The notes under the pieces are model-generated. The model ran no database searches and was not told the origin of the DNA. It saw nothing but the letters and a program-made list of their open reading frames with translations. A stretch of 64,000 nt of DNA from Castellaniella sp034675905 (GTDB taxonomy: Bacteria > Pseudomonadota > Gammaproteobacteria > Burkholderiales > Burkholderiaceae_B), in NCBI RefSeq assembly GCF_034675905.1, contig NZ_JAUCCV010000008.1, forward strand, positions 11,670 through 75,669. The letters are read 5' to 3'. Each line of letters begins with the position of its first letter. The first letter of the stretch is position 1. Below are positions 1 to 9,024 of this stretch, one piece after another. Both the position numbers and the translations under genes were made by a program.

Positions 1-657
1 CGTGGCACGGCTTCCGGCCAGATCACCCCGCCTCAGGTGCTGATCATGGCCGGGGTGCTGGGCGGCGCGGGCATGTTCATCCTGAACGTCTGGGTCAACG
101 CCCTGACCATGTGGCTGACCTTTGCGACGTTTGTCGGCTATGCGCTGATCTACACCGCCATCCTGAAACCCCTGACGCCCCAGAACATCGTCATCGGCGG
201 CTTTTCCGGCGCCATGCCGCCGGCCCTGGGCTGGGCCGCCATGGCCGATGCCGTCCCGGCCGAAGCCTGGATCCTGGTGTTGATCATCTTTATCTGGACC
301 CCGCCGCATTTCTGGGCGCTGGCCCTGTACCGCCACCACGAATACGAGGAATCCGGCTTGCCCATGCTGCCGGTCACGCACGGCCAGAATTTCACCCAGC
401 TGCACGTACTGCTCTACAGCATCGCGCTGTTTGCCGCGTCTTTGCTGCCCTACGTCATCCGCATGAGCGGTCCGGCCTATCTGGCCGCCGCCTGCCTGCT
501 CAGCGGCCGCTTCGTCTGGCAGGCGGTGATGCTCTACCGCCACTATTCCGACGCCAGAGCGCGTAAACTGTTCTGGTATTCAATTTTGTATCTGGCCCTG
601 CTGTTCGCAGCGCTGTTGCTGGATCACTGGGTCGGCTTGGCACTGGGCACCATCTGA
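1..657 (+). CDS. cyoE: protoheme IX farnesyltransferase (heme O synthase), 3' part
   Basis: This is the C-terminal part of heme O synthase, the UbiA-superfamily membrane enzyme that farnesylates heme B for cytochrome oxidase assembly. The reading frame is open from base 1, so the gene starts outside the window. Visible family features are the stretch TPQNIVIGGFSGAMPP, the motif WTPPHFWALA followed by YRHHEYEESGLPMLP, and several hydrophobic helices. The protein ends at a TGA at 655-657. It lies 51 bases upstream of a Sco1-type gene on the same strand, the usual end of a cytochrome oxidase assembly cluster (ctaB-sco1) in Burkholderiales. Confidence 0.95.
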   Translation, partial: RGTASGQITPPQVLIMAGVLGGAGMFILNVWVNALTMWLTFATFVGYALIYTAILKPLTPQNIVIGGFSGAMPPALGWAAMADAVPAEAWILVLIIFIWTPPHFWALALYRHHEYEESGLPMLPVTHGQNFTQLHVLLYSIALFAASLLPYVIRMSGPAYLAAACLLSGRFVWQAVMLYRHYSDARARKLFWYSILYLALLFAALLLDHWVGLALGTI

Positions 658-708
658 TGTGATGCTTTCCTGTCAGGGTCCGGCCCCCTGACCCCGATAG
701 GTAAAAGC

Positions 709-1320
709 ATGACCGTCCCGTTTTCCGTGTCCCGCCGCACCCTGCTGGCGGGCATCGCCGCCACCCTGCCCCTGGCCCTGATCGCTTGCAGCCCGAAAGC
801 CGCCGAACCCCTGCCCTTCGAGGGCAACGACATCAGCGGCACCCATCTGGGCAAGGACCTGTCCATGACCGATCACAGCGGCGCCCTGCGCACGCTGGCG
901 GATTTCAAAGGCAAGGTCCTGCTGGTGTTCTTCGGCTATACCCAATGCCCCGACGTCTGCCCGACCGCCATGGCCCAGGCGGCCCAGGCGCTGGAACTGC
1001 TGGGCGAGCAGGCCGCCAAAGTCCAGGTCATCATGATTTCAGTCGACCCGGCCCGCGACACCCCGGACATCCTGAGCGCCTACATGCAGGCCTTTGATCC
1101 GTCCTTTATCGGCCTGACGGGCACGCCGGAACAGCTGGACAAGACCGCACGCTCGTTCAAGGCCTTTTACGCCAAGGAACCCGGCCCTACTCCCGAACAG
1201 TACGCCATGAACCATTCAGCCGCGTTCTACCTGATGGATCAGGACGGCGAAGCCCGCGCTCTGCTGGGGCCGTCCTTGACGCCGGAAGACATGGCGCACG
1301 ACATCAAACTGCTGCTGTAG
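709..1320 (+). CDS. Sco1/SenC family copper chaperone lipoprotein
   Basis: This is a 203-residue thioredoxin-fold protein of the SCO1/SenC/PrrC family, which delivers copper to the CuA site of cytochrome c oxidase. The N-terminus carries SRRTLL (twin-arginine-like), a hydrophobic segment and a lipobox LIAC near residue 27, so it is probably a membrane-anchored lipoprotein facing the periplasm. The copper and redox motif CPDVC is visible near residue 82, and the conserved distal histidine lies in MNHSAAFYL. It follows the heme O synthase gene, which supports a role in oxidase assembly. Its 3' end overlaps the convergent antiporter gene by 17 bases. Confidence 0.93.
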   Translation: MTVPFSVSRRTLLAGIAATLPLALIACSPKAAEPLPFEGNDISGTHLGKDLSMTDHSGALRTLADFKGKVLLVFFGYTQCPDVCPTAMAQAAQALELLGEQAAKVQVIMISVDPARDTPDILSAYMQAFDPSFIGLTGTPEQLDKTARSFKAFYAKEPGPTPEQYAMNHSAAFYLMDQDGEARALLGPSLTPEDMAHDIKLLL

Positions 1321-3925
1321 GCCCGTCCGGCGCGGCGGGCGTGCCGGATGACGCCGTATCCGCCCGAGCCTCTTGATCCGGCGTTGCCGGCCCGCCCGAC
1401 GGCAGCTCGGGCAGCGGCTCGTACTGGCGCTGCCCGGATTCAAATTGCTGCCAGACTTCCACCGCCCGCAAGCGCTGATGCACAATGGCGTCGATTTTGT
1501 CACGCAAAGCCGGGAACTGCGTCAGCAATTTCCTGAAATCCTTTTCCTGCAACATCAGCAAACGGCTATAGCTGATCGACCGGACCCGCGCCTGGAAATC
1601 ATGATTCATGACCAAGGCCATTTCACCGAAGATCTGGCCGCTGCCCAATTCGGCTGTCGTGCCGTCGGGCAGATCCAGCACCACGGCGCCGGAGGCCACG
1701 AAGTACATGGCATGGCTGCGCCCGATGCGGGTGGGGATATCCTGCCCCGGCACCGCCAGACGAGGCTTCAGGACCTTGCAGATGGCGGTCATGGTGGCAT
1801 CGTCCAGCCCCTCGAACAAACTGACCCGCTGCACCATGACCGCCGCGCTCAAGGCGATATCCAGGCCGTCATGCTTTTCCAGCGCCCCCCAACGCATCTC
1901 GACCTGTTCGATCAGATCGGAATAGGTCTCGCCGCTGATCAGGTTGTGCGCCAGCATATCCCGATAGTGCATGCGCTCCATGGACCTTGCCATCCGTGCC
2001 AGATAAGCTTCCTGCAAGTGCCGGGCATAGCTGGGGTACTGCAGCGCCAGGGCTTGCAAGGCGCCCTCCAGCAGCGTCAGACGGCGCTGATGGGCCGCCA
2101 CGATGATGTCGGTGACTTCCGCCCCCAGCAAAGGCTGCACGTCGGTGCGGGCAAACTGGATCAGGCGGCGGGCCACCGCCCATTTGCACATCAGATTGGT
2201 AAAGCGCCGGGCCAGTTCCCGCCCCAGCCAGAACGGCCGTCCGGTCAGATAATGTAAACGCAGGACCAGTCGCAGGGTGTTCGAGTAGCGCAGATCCCCT
2301 TCGATCGCGGAGTCGAACCCGGCCAGGCCGCCTGCGCGCACGGCGTCTCCCAGGCGCTCGGCGCGGGCCAGCAGGGCTTCGGCGGTGCGCCAGTCCACCA
2401 CCTGCGCCTTCAGGGTCTCGAAAAACATTTCTTCTTCGCGGCCGGCCAGTATCCCCATGCCGACAGCCACTTTCTGATCCATGGACAGCTGCAGCACCTG
2501 CGCCGCATCCATGCTGGTCTGGCTGGCGTCGAACACTGCATGCAAGCGATCCAGCACTTCCGGACCGATATGTTCGTGCCGGGCGATTTCATCGATCCGC
2601 AGACGCAGCGCCTCCAATTCCACGATTTGCGCCTGGTCGCGCAAGGTGCGGTCCACCGGCGACAACTGATTCAGGCCCAGGCGGGCAATCAGCGGCCGCA
2701 GCGTCAGTCCGTTGACGAACAGCGTCATCAGCACAAAGCCGGTGGTTGCCACGGCGATGAACTGGCGGGCCTCGTGCGGCACGGCCGGCTGTTCGGTCAC
2801 GGCCAGCGCCAAAGCCAGCGAAACCGCGCCGCGCAAGCCGCCCAGCAGCATCACGGCCCGGTAGGCCGGACTGACCTGGGTGCTCAGGCGCAGCCGCCCC
2901 AGCACCGGCAACAGCCCATAGACCATGACGGCGCGCGCGCCCAATGTGACGATAAAGACCACCAGGATCAGGAAGACTTCCATCCAGGTGATTTCCGCCA
3001 TCATGCGCGGAATCAGCATGGCCGCGAACAGGAAGATCAGGGAATTGGCCCAGAAACCGAACTGCGCCCAGGCGCCCTCCAGTTGTTCGAATGTCGTGGG
3101 CGACATGCGGGTGCGGCCATTGGACCCCACCACCAGCCCGGCAATCACGGTGGCGACCACACCCGATACGCCCAGATAGTGTTCCGCCACGAAAAATGTC
3201 AGGTACGCCAGGGCCACGGTCAGGGTGATCTCGGCTGCCGGCCAGCCGCGCAGCCAGCGAAACAGCGCAGTCGCCAGCCGCCCCATGACCAGGCCCGCCA
3301 GACCGCCGCCGATGAAACTGATCAGGAAACTGCTGGCGACTTTGCCCACGGACAATTCCCCGCCGCTGAACAAGACGCTGAGCAGCACGGAATACAGGGC
3401 AATGGATGCCGCGTCGTTGAACAGGGATTCGCCCTCGACCAGAGTGGTCAGACGGCGCGGCGCGCCGACCTCGCGGAAAATGCCCACCACTGCCACCGGA
3501 TCCGTCGTCGCCACGATGGCGCCCAGCATCAGGCAGACCACCAGGCCATAGGGGGAAATCGCCGCCAGCGAAAAGCCCACCGCCACCGTGCACACGACCA
3601 CGGCCACGATGGCCATCACCAGAATCGGGCTGATATCGTCCAGCAATCGCCGGATATTCATCGCCAGCGCCGTTTCAAACAACAGCACCGGCAAAAAGAC
3701 GTACAGGAACGTCTCGGATGAAATTTCAAAGTGCTGCAGCGAATCCAGAAAATCCGCCACCACCCCCGGCGCCCAGCCATGCACATGGATGATCACGCCC
3801 AGCACAAAGCCGACGATGGCCAGCAACACGGAATACGGCAAGCGCAGACGCCCCGCCAGCGGCGGCATGAAGGAAACCAGGGCCAGCAACCCGGCCAGGC
3901 CAAAGACCAGGAGGCCTATTTTCAT
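1304..3925 (-). CDS. CPA1-family Na+/H+ antiporter with C-terminal cyclic-nucleotide-binding domain
   Basis: This 873-residue inner-membrane protein has an N-terminal antiporter domain of about 12 helices (residues 1-420). It includes the CPA1 hallmark around ATTDPVAVVGIF, followed by LVEGESLFNDAAS. A long soluble region follows, with a cyclic-nucleotide-binding-like domain near residues 700-830 (GSGQIFGEMALV). The architecture resembles plant SOS1-type and bacterial NhaP-like exchangers with regulatory tails. Whether the tail binds cAMP is not shown. The C-terminus is low-complexity, rich in Pro, Ala and Thr. The start is the ATG at 3925. Confidence 0.9.
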   Translation of the reverse strand: MKIGLLVFGLAGLLALVSFMPPLAGRLRLPYSVLLAIVGFVLGVIIHVHGWAPGVVADFLDSLQHFEISSETFLYVFLPVLLFETALAMNIRRLLDDISPILVMAIVAVVVCTVAVGFSLAAISPYGLVVCLMLGAIVATTDPVAVVGIFREVGAPRRLTTLVEGESLFNDAASIALYSVLLSVLFSGGELSVGKVASSFLISFIGGGLAGLVMGRLATALFRWLRGWPAAEITLTVALAYLTFFVAEHYLGVSGVVATVIAGLVVGSNGRTRMSPTTFEQLEGAWAQFGFWANSLIFLFAAMLIPRMMAEITWMEVFLILVVFIVTLGARAVMVYGLLPVLGRLRLSTQVSPAYRAVMLLGGLRGAVSLALALAVTEQPAVPHEARQFIAVATTGFVLMTLFVNGLTLRPLIARLGLNQLSPVDRTLRDQAQIVELEALRLRIDEIARHEHIGPEVLDRLHAVFDASQTSMDAAQVLQLSMDQKVAVGMGILAGREEEMFFETLKAQVVDWRTAEALLARAERLGDAVRAGGLAGFDSAIEGDLRYSNTLRLVLRLHYLTGRPFWLGRELARRFTNLMCKWAVARRLIQFARTDVQPLLGAEVTDIIVAAHQRRLTLLEGALQALALQYPSYARHLQEAYLARMARSMERMHYRDMLAHNLISGETYSDLIEQVEMRWGALEKHDGLDIALSAAVMVQRVSLFEGLDDATMTAICKVLKPRLAVPGQDIPTRIGRSHAMYFVASGAVVLDLPDGTTAELGSGQIFGEMALVMNHDFQARVRSISYSRLLMLQEKDFRKLLTQFPALRDKIDAIVHQRLRAVEVWQQFESGQRQYEPLPELPSGGPATPDQEARADTASSGTPAAPDGPTAAV

Positions 3926-4021
3926 GATCGAAGCACATTAACAAAACCGTGGTCCCCATTATGTTACAGATGGGCCGGCCTTGTCTGAAACAAAATAATG
4001 GATGCTGCGGGTCAGCGGCAT

Positions 4022-4051
4022 AAAAAAAGGGATGCCGTGAAGGCATCCCTT
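4022..4051 (-). terminator. rho-independent terminator downstream of rpoH
   Basis: On the minus strand the sequence reads AAGGGATGCC, a four-base loop TTCA, then the inverted arm followed by a T-run (seen as the run of seven A on the plus strand). It lies about 165 bases after the rpoH stop and before the antiporter gene, so it separates the two minus-strand genes. Confidence 0.85.
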
Positions 4052-4216
4052 GAACATCCGCTTCGATAGGGAGGGGAAGAGGAGAAGCAGAAGCGGACGA
4101 CAGGGCGGCGCGGCCACGAAGGCCGGACGTCCGTCCATGAAAGCTTAGTCCGCTAGCTGACGCAAAAGTTCAGCCTGGTTCGCCCTATAAATGAAACAAA
4201 TTATTGACAGGGCGGA

Positions 4217-5122
4217 TCACGCTGCCAGGAAATCCGGCTGCTGATCGGCCAACGCGCTTTTCAGCTTTTTCAGGGCGGCGGATTCGATCTGGCGAATGCG
4301 TTCGGCGGAAACGCCGTATTCGGCCGCCAGTTCGTGCAAAGTCGTCGCGCCATCGTCGGCCAGCCAACGGGCCTGCACGATATGCCGCGACCGATCATCC
4401 AGCGTATCCAGCGCATCGGCCAAACCCTGGCTTTGCAGGCTATCCATCCGGCGGCGGGCCAGGATCTGGGCTGGTTCCTGACTATCGTCGGCCAGCCAGG
4501 CGATCGGAGCGTAACGGTCTTCGTCGTCCGCCTGCGCTTCCAGCGCGCAATCCCCGCCTGACAGACGGACTTCCATTTCGGATACGTCTTCGGGGCGCAC
4601 GTTCAGTTCGCGCGCAATATCGGATATCTGATCCGGCGCCAGCGTCTGCCCGTCCGGGCGCATGCGCCGCAGATTGAAAAACAGTTTGCGCTGCGCCTTG
4701 GTCGTGGCGATTTTCACCAGCCGCCAATTGCGCACCACATATTCGTGGATTTCAGCGCGGATCCAATGCACCGCAAACGACACCAAACGCACCCCGCGAT
4801 CAGGGTCGAAACGGCGCACGGCCTTCATCAGGCCGATATTGCCTTCCTGGATCAGGTCGGCGTGCGCCAAGCCATACCCCAGGTACTGGCGGGCGACGGA
4901 TACCACCAGCCGCAAATGGGACAGAATCAGTTCGCGGGCGGCTTCCAGATCATTGCCGTCGCGCAAGCGGCGGCCAAGGTCGGACTCGTGTTCGGCGGTC
5001 AGCAAGGGCAGGCGGTTGACCACGCCGATGTAGGCTTCTATAGAGCCTAGGGCGCCTGGATTGGAAATGGCCTGCGCAAGCTGGGACGGCGCCAACACCA
5101 GGGATGAAGCAGTGTGGCTCAT
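4217..5122 (-). CDS. rpoH: RNA polymerase sigma factor RpoH (sigma-32)
   Basis: This 301-residue sigma-70-family factor directs transcription of heat-shock genes. The RpoH box QRKLFFNLRR is present, distinguishing it from RpoD and RpoS. Region 2 (DLIQEGNIGLMKAVRRFDP) and region 4 (TTLHELAAEYGVSAERIRQIE) are intact. The ATG at 5122 is preceded by GAGGA with 7-base spacing. A perfect CIRCE inverted repeat lies just upstream of the gene, which implies HrcA control of the heat-shock sigma factor itself. A strong terminator follows the gene. Confidence 0.97.
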   Translation of the reverse strand: MSHTASSLVLAPSQLAQAISNPGALGSIEAYIGVVNRLPLLTAEHESDLGRRLRDGNDLEAARELILSHLRLVVSVARQYLGYGLAHADLIQEGNIGLMKAVRRFDPDRGVRLVSFAVHWIRAEIHEYVVRNWRLVKIATTKAQRKLFFNLRRMRPDGQTLAPDQISDIARELNVRPEDVSEMEVRLSGGDCALEAQADDEDRYAPIAWLADDSQEPAQILARRRMDSLQSQGLADALDTLDDRSRHIVQARWLADDGATTLHELAAEYGVSAERIRQIESAALKKLKSALADQQPDFLAA

Positions 5123-5153
5123 GGCAAAATCCTCGGGATCATACCCATTGATG

Positions 5154-5180
5154 TTAGCACTCTATGGAACAGAGTGCTAA
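5154..5180 (-). promoter_or_regulatory. CIRCE operator (HrcA binding site) upstream of rpoH
   Basis: The sequence is TTAGCACTC, nine bases, GAGTGCTAA, an exact match to the CIRCE consensus bound by the heat-shock repressor HrcA. It ends 32 bases upstream of the rpoH start codon. Both arms are perfect, so chance is unlikely. No convincing -35/-10 pair was assigned, but the operator is positioned to lie in the promoter or early leader of rpoH. Confidence 0.95.
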
Positions 5181-5265
5181 TTCTTGAACGATACAGCTTG
5201 GACTGCCGGAATCAAAGAAAGTTCCTGCTGCCGCAGCCGCCGTCCGATCCGCCAGCCCCCGACGG

Positions 5266-6120
5266 TCAGGGCAATTCCAGATCCGCCACCAGCGGCGCGT
5301 GATCGGATAATTTTTTCCAGGGCGCCCCGTGCAAGACCCTGGCGCGGCGCACGGCAAAGCCGCGCTGATAGATGCGGTCCAGGCGCAGCCAGGGAAACAC
5401 CGATGGAAACGTGCGCGGCGGCGGCGTCAGACGGGCGGCCTGCCCCGTCATCGACAAGGCGGGCGCATGGCCCAGCGGCTGACCCGGCAGCCAGAACATG
5501 CGCTGGCGCAACTGGGCCACCCGGTGGCGCAGGCGGTAGATTTCATCGGCCCCTTGGGGCGCAGCGGCAAAGACTTCCACCAAGCCCAGCTGTTTCACGA
5601 ACAAGGGGGCCAGGCGATTGGTCCAGTCATTGAAATCCCCGGCAATCAGCAGGGGTTCGGAATCGGGCACCAGCCGCCGGATACGGTCCACCAGGGCATG
5701 CACCTGGCGGGAACGGCCGCCCGCCAGCAAGCCCAGATGCACGACCAGGCAATGCACATGGGCATCCCCTACCTGCACGACCCCGTGCAGCAGGCCGCGC
5801 TGTTCCAGGCGGTGATCGGAAATATCCTGGTTTTCGTGATACAGGATCGGGTAGCGCGACAGCAGGGCATTGCCGTGATCGGTGGCGGTGCGCACGGCAT
5901 TGCAGCCGTAGGCGGCCTGCATATGCATGCTGGCCGCCAGGGATTCGTGCTGAGCGTCCAGACTGCCATGCAACTGGTTGCGCCCCTGCACTTCCTGCAG
6001 GAACAGCAGATCGGGGCGCAGGCCATAGAGGCCCAGGCGCAGATCCGCCAGCGATTCCCGCCCACCCGTGGCCGAACGGCCCTTGTGGATGTTGTAGCTG
6101 ACGACCCTCAGGATTGCCAT
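5266..6120 (-). CDS. endonuclease/exonuclease/phosphatase (EEP) family protein
   Basis: This 284-residue protein is of the EEP fold, which covers metal-dependent phosphodiesterases acting on nucleic acids, lipids or phosphate esters. The catalytic signatures are visible in order: VVSYNIHKG at the N-terminus, LLFLQEVQG with the metal-binding Glu, AGDFNDW with Asp/Asn, and SDHAPLVADL at the C-terminus. An upstream in-frame start at 6189 would overlap aspS, so the ATG at 6120, directly before AILRVVSYN, is chosen. It lies 13 bases after aspS and is probably co-transcribed. The true substrate cannot be told from sequence. Confidence 0.88.
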   Translation of the reverse strand: MAILRVVSYNIHKGRSATGGRESLADLRLGLYGLRPDLLFLQEVQGRNQLHGSLDAQHESLAASMHMQAAYGCNAVRTATDHGNALLSRYPILYHENQDISDHRLEQRGLLHGVVQVGDAHVHCLVVHLGLLAGGRSRQVHALVDRIRRLVPDSEPLLIAGDFNDWTNRLAPLFVKQLGLVEVFAAAPQGADEIYRLRHRVAQLRQRMFWLPGQPLGHAPALSMTGQAARLTPPPRTFPSVFPWLRLDRIYQRGFAVRRARVLHGAPWKKLSDHAPLVADLELP

Positions 6121-6133
6121 ACCGCAGCCCCCG

Positions 6134-7924
6134 TTAATTCGCCTCGGTCTGACGCAGCCGGATGTGCAGTTCGCGCAATTGCTTTTCATCCACCGGCGAC
6201 GGGGCCTGCACCAACAGATCCTGAGCCCGTTGCGTCTTGGGAAACGCGATCACGTCACGAATGGATTCCGCGCCCGCCATCAGCGTCACCAGACGGTCCA
6301 GACCGAAGGCCAGCCCGCCATGCGGCGGGGCGCCGAACTGCAACGCGTCCAGCAAGAAACCGAATTTCTCGCGGGCTTCTTCTTCCTCGATCTTGAGCGC
6401 CTTGAATACCTTGGTCTGCACATCGGCGCGGTGGATACGTTCCGACCCGCCGCCGACTTCCCAGCCATTCATGACCATGTCGTACGCGCGCGCCAGGGCG
6501 CTGCCCGGATCGGTTTCCAGCAGATCCTCGTGACCGGGCTTGGGGCAGGTGAAGGGGTGATGCGCCGCCGTGTAGCGGTCCTCGCCCTCGTCGTATTCGA
6601 ACATGGGGAAATCCACCACCCACAGCGGCTGCCAGCCCGCCTCGAACAGACCGTTGGCACGACCGAATTCGCTCAGGCCGAGCTTGACGCGCAAGGCGCC
6701 GATCGCATCGTTGACGACCTTGGTGCGGTCGGCGCCAAAGAAGATCAGGTCGCCGCTTTGCGCACCGGTGCGCTCGATCAAGGCCCGCAGCGCATCGACA
6801 TGGATGTTCTTGACGATGGGCGACTGCAGGCCTTCGGGGATGGCGGCGGCGTCATTGACCTTGATGTAGGCCAGGCCACGCGCGCCATAGATGCCCACAA
6901 ACTGTGTGTAGGCGTCGATTTCGCTGCGCGGCAGGCTGGCGCCGCCCGGCACGCGCATGGCGACCACGCGGCAGGCGGGGTCTTTTGCCGGACCAGCGAA
7001 GACCTTGAAATCCACGTTCTGCATCAGGTCGGCGATATCGGTGAATTCCAGCTTCACCCGCAGATCGGGCTTATCGGACCCATAGCGGCGCATGGCTTCG
7101 GACCAGCTCATGACGGGGAACTCAGGCAAGGCGACATTCATCACCTGCTGATAGACTTCGCGCACCATGCCTTCGAAAATTTCGCGGATCTGGACTTCAT
7201 CCAGGAACGAGGTTTCGCAATCGATCTGCGTGAATTCCGGCTGGCGGTCCGCCCGCAGGTCTTCGTCGCGGAAACATTTCGTGATCTGGTAATAGCGGTC
7301 AAAGCCCGCCACCATCAGCATCTGCTTGAACAGCTGCGGCGACTGCGGCAAGGCAAAGAATTCACCCGGATTGACGCGGGAAGGCACCAGATAATCGCGC
7401 GCGCCTTCCGGCGTGCTGCGGGTCAGCATCGGGGTCTCGATATCGATGAAGCCCAGTGCGTCCAGGTAATTGCGCGCCACCATCGACACGCGGTAGCGCA
7501 GCATCAGATTACGCTGCATCTGCGGGCGGCGCAGATCCAGCACCCGATGCGTCAGGCGGGTGGTTTCCGACAGATTGTCGTCATCCAGCTGGAACGGCGG
7601 CGTCAGCGATGCGTTCAGGATTTCCAGTTCGCGGCACAGGATTTCCACATCGCCCGACAACAGATCCGGGTTGCGCGTGCCTTCGGGGCGCAGCCGGACC
7701 AGGCCGGTGATGCGCAAGCAGTATTCGTTGCGGATGCGTTCCGCCGTGGCGAACACCGTCTGGTTGTCGGGATCCACCACGATCTGAGCCAGCCCAGCCC
7801 GGTCGCGCAAGTCGATGAAGATCACCCCGCCATGATCGCGGCGGCGATGGACCCAGCCGAACAGGGTGACGGTCTGGTCAAGATGGGCTTTGGACACCTC
7901 GCCGGTGTAGCAGGTACGGTTCAA
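6134..7924 (-). CDS. aspS: aspartyl-tRNA synthetase
   Basis: This class II aminoacyl-tRNA synthetase charges tRNA-Asp (possibly also tRNA-Asn). It has the N-terminal OB-fold anticodon domain (FGWVHRRRDHGG), motif 2 (CFRDEDLRADRQPEFTQID), the bacterial insertion domain, and motif 3 (GLAFGLDRLV). The frame is open to an ATG at 7987, but that would overlap the DUF502 gene and add unusual residues. The TTG at 7924, six bases after GGAG and directly before NRTCYTGEV, matches the family N-terminus and gives 596 residues. It sits in the conserved order fmdB-DUF502-aspS. Confidence 0.96.
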   Translation of the reverse strand: MNRTCYTGEVSKAHLDQTVTLFGWVHRRRDHGGVIFIDLRDRAGLAQIVVDPDNQTVFATAERIRNEYCLRITGLVRLRPEGTRNPDLLSGDVEILCRELEILNASLTPPFQLDDDNLSETTRLTHRVLDLRRPQMQRNLMLRYRVSMVARNYLDALGFIDIETPMLTRSTPEGARDYLVPSRVNPGEFFALPQSPQLFKQMLMVAGFDRYYQITKCFRDEDLRADRQPEFTQIDCETSFLDEVQIREIFEGMVREVYQQVMNVALPEFPVMSWSEAMRRYGSDKPDLRVKLEFTDIADLMQNVDFKVFAGPAKDPACRVVAMRVPGGASLPRSEIDAYTQFVGIYGARGLAYIKVNDAAAIPEGLQSPIVKNIHVDALRALIERTGAQSGDLIFFGADRTKVVNDAIGALRVKLGLSEFGRANGLFEAGWQPLWVVDFPMFEYDEGEDRYTAAHHPFTCPKPGHEDLLETDPGSALARAYDMVMNGWEVGGGSERIHRADVQTKVFKALKIEEEEAREKFGFLLDALQFGAPPHGGLAFGLDRLVTLMAGAESIRDVIAFPKTQRAQDLLVQAPSPVDEKQLRELHIRLRQTEAN

Positions 7925-7970
7925 GAATGGCTCCGAATATATGTAAGGGCAATGCTGCGGATGATCGAAA

Positions 7971-8618
7971 TTACTGCGACGCGTCAACGCCGACAGCCTG
8001 GACCGGCCGGACAGCGACCGGCGGCATCGACGCGGGCGGCGCCACGACGCCCATGGATATCACGTATTTAAGGGCGGTTTCAACCGACATATCGAGCACC
8101 TGGACGTCGGCGCGCGGCATCATCAGAAAGAACCCGGATGTGGGGTTGGGCGTCGTCGGCACATACACGCTGATGAAATCGCCCGCCAGCAGGCCGGCGA
8201 TTTCATCGCACGGCGTACCGGTCAGGAAACCGATGGTCCAGGCGCCCTGGCGCGGGTACTGCACCAGGATGGCCTGACGAAAGGCCTGGCCATTGGGCGC
8301 GAAGACGGTATCGCCGACCTGTTTGACCGAATTATAAATGGAGCGCACCAGAGGGATGCGGCCCAGCAGGGATTCCCAGCGCGACAGAATCGCGCGGCCG
8401 ATGAAATTGGCGCAGAACAGGCCGGTGAGCAAAATGATCAGCAGCACCAGCACCAATTCGAAACCGGGAATCGCCACACCGAACAGGACTTCGGGCGACA
8501 GAAACGACGGCACCAGGGAATTCAGGGTGCGGGCCAGCACCAGCAACACCCAAACGGTGGTCACCAGCGGCAACCAGATCAGCAGGCCGGTAATGAAGTA
8601 GCGTTTAAAAAATCGCAT
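7971..8618 (-). CDS. DUF502 family membrane protein
   Basis: This 215-residue protein belongs to the DUF502 family, whose function is unknown. Two transmembrane helices are visible near residues 10-32 and 52-75, followed by a soluble region with the family motif GRIPLVRSIYNSVKQV and a C-terminal tail rich in Pro, Val and Ala. It sits between the FmdB-like gene and aspS, an arrangement conserved across Burkholderiales, so the three genes probably form an operon. No function is inferred beyond membrane location. Confidence 0.88.
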   Translation of the reverse strand: MRFFKRYFITGLLIWLPLVTTVWVLLVLARTLNSLVPSFLSPEVLFGVAIPGFELVLVLLIILLTGLFCANFIGRAILSRWESLLGRIPLVRSIYNSVKQVGDTVFAPNGQAFRQAILVQYPRQGAWTIGFLTGTPCDEIAGLLAGDFISVYVPTTPNPTSGFFLMMPRADVQVLDMSVETALKYVISMGVVAPPASMPPVAVRPVQAVGVDASQ

Positions 8619-8636
8619 GTATACGGGGCCTGGGCA

Positions 8637-8981
8637 TCAGCCCGGCGTAGCGGCCGGCGCGGCGCTGCCGGCTGACGCCGCACCGGACGACGCGCCACCG
8701 GATGAGGAACCGCCCGACGCACCCCCCGCAGAGGACGCCCCCCCGGCGGGCGACGGAGCAGCAGATCCCAGCACCCCTTCGGAGTGCGAATTGGACTTGC
8801 CGCCTCGGAAATCCGTTTCATACCAGCCCGAGCCTTTCAAGCGGAACCCGGCAGCCGTCACCTGTTTCTCATAGGCTTCCTGGCCGCACGCCGGGCATAC
8901 CGTCAGGCGCGGATCGGACATTTTCTGCAGCACGTCCTGCTGATGACCGCAGTGGCTGCAACGATAGACATAAATAGGCAC
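8637..8981 (-). CDS. FmdB family zinc-ribbon protein
   Basis: This 114-residue protein has an N-terminal zinc ribbon (MPIYVYRC, CSHC, then CPAC), the hallmark of the FmdB/putative regulatory protein family, followed by the usual GFRLKGSGWYETDF. The last 45 residues are a Gly/Ser/Ala/Pro-rich low-complexity tail. The family is annotated as regulatory in some organisms, but its role in betaproteobacteria is unknown. It heads the fmdB-DUF502-aspS group. Confidence 0.88.
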   Translation of the reverse strand: MPIYVYRCSHCGHQQDVLQKMSDPRLTVCPACGQEAYEKQVTAAGFRLKGSGWYETDFRGGKSNSHSEGVLGSAAPSPAGGASSAGGASGGSSSGGASSGAASAGSAAPAATPG

Positions 8982-9024
8982 AACTCAGGTCCTGGAAATC
9001 TCAACTGTCTGAATTTTAGTCCTT

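Noticed and set aside
6164..8071. A 635-codon open frame on the plus strand opposite aspS.
   Set aside because: It is the antisense of aspS, rich in Gln, His and Arg as expected from GC-rich shadow frames, with no domain resemblance.
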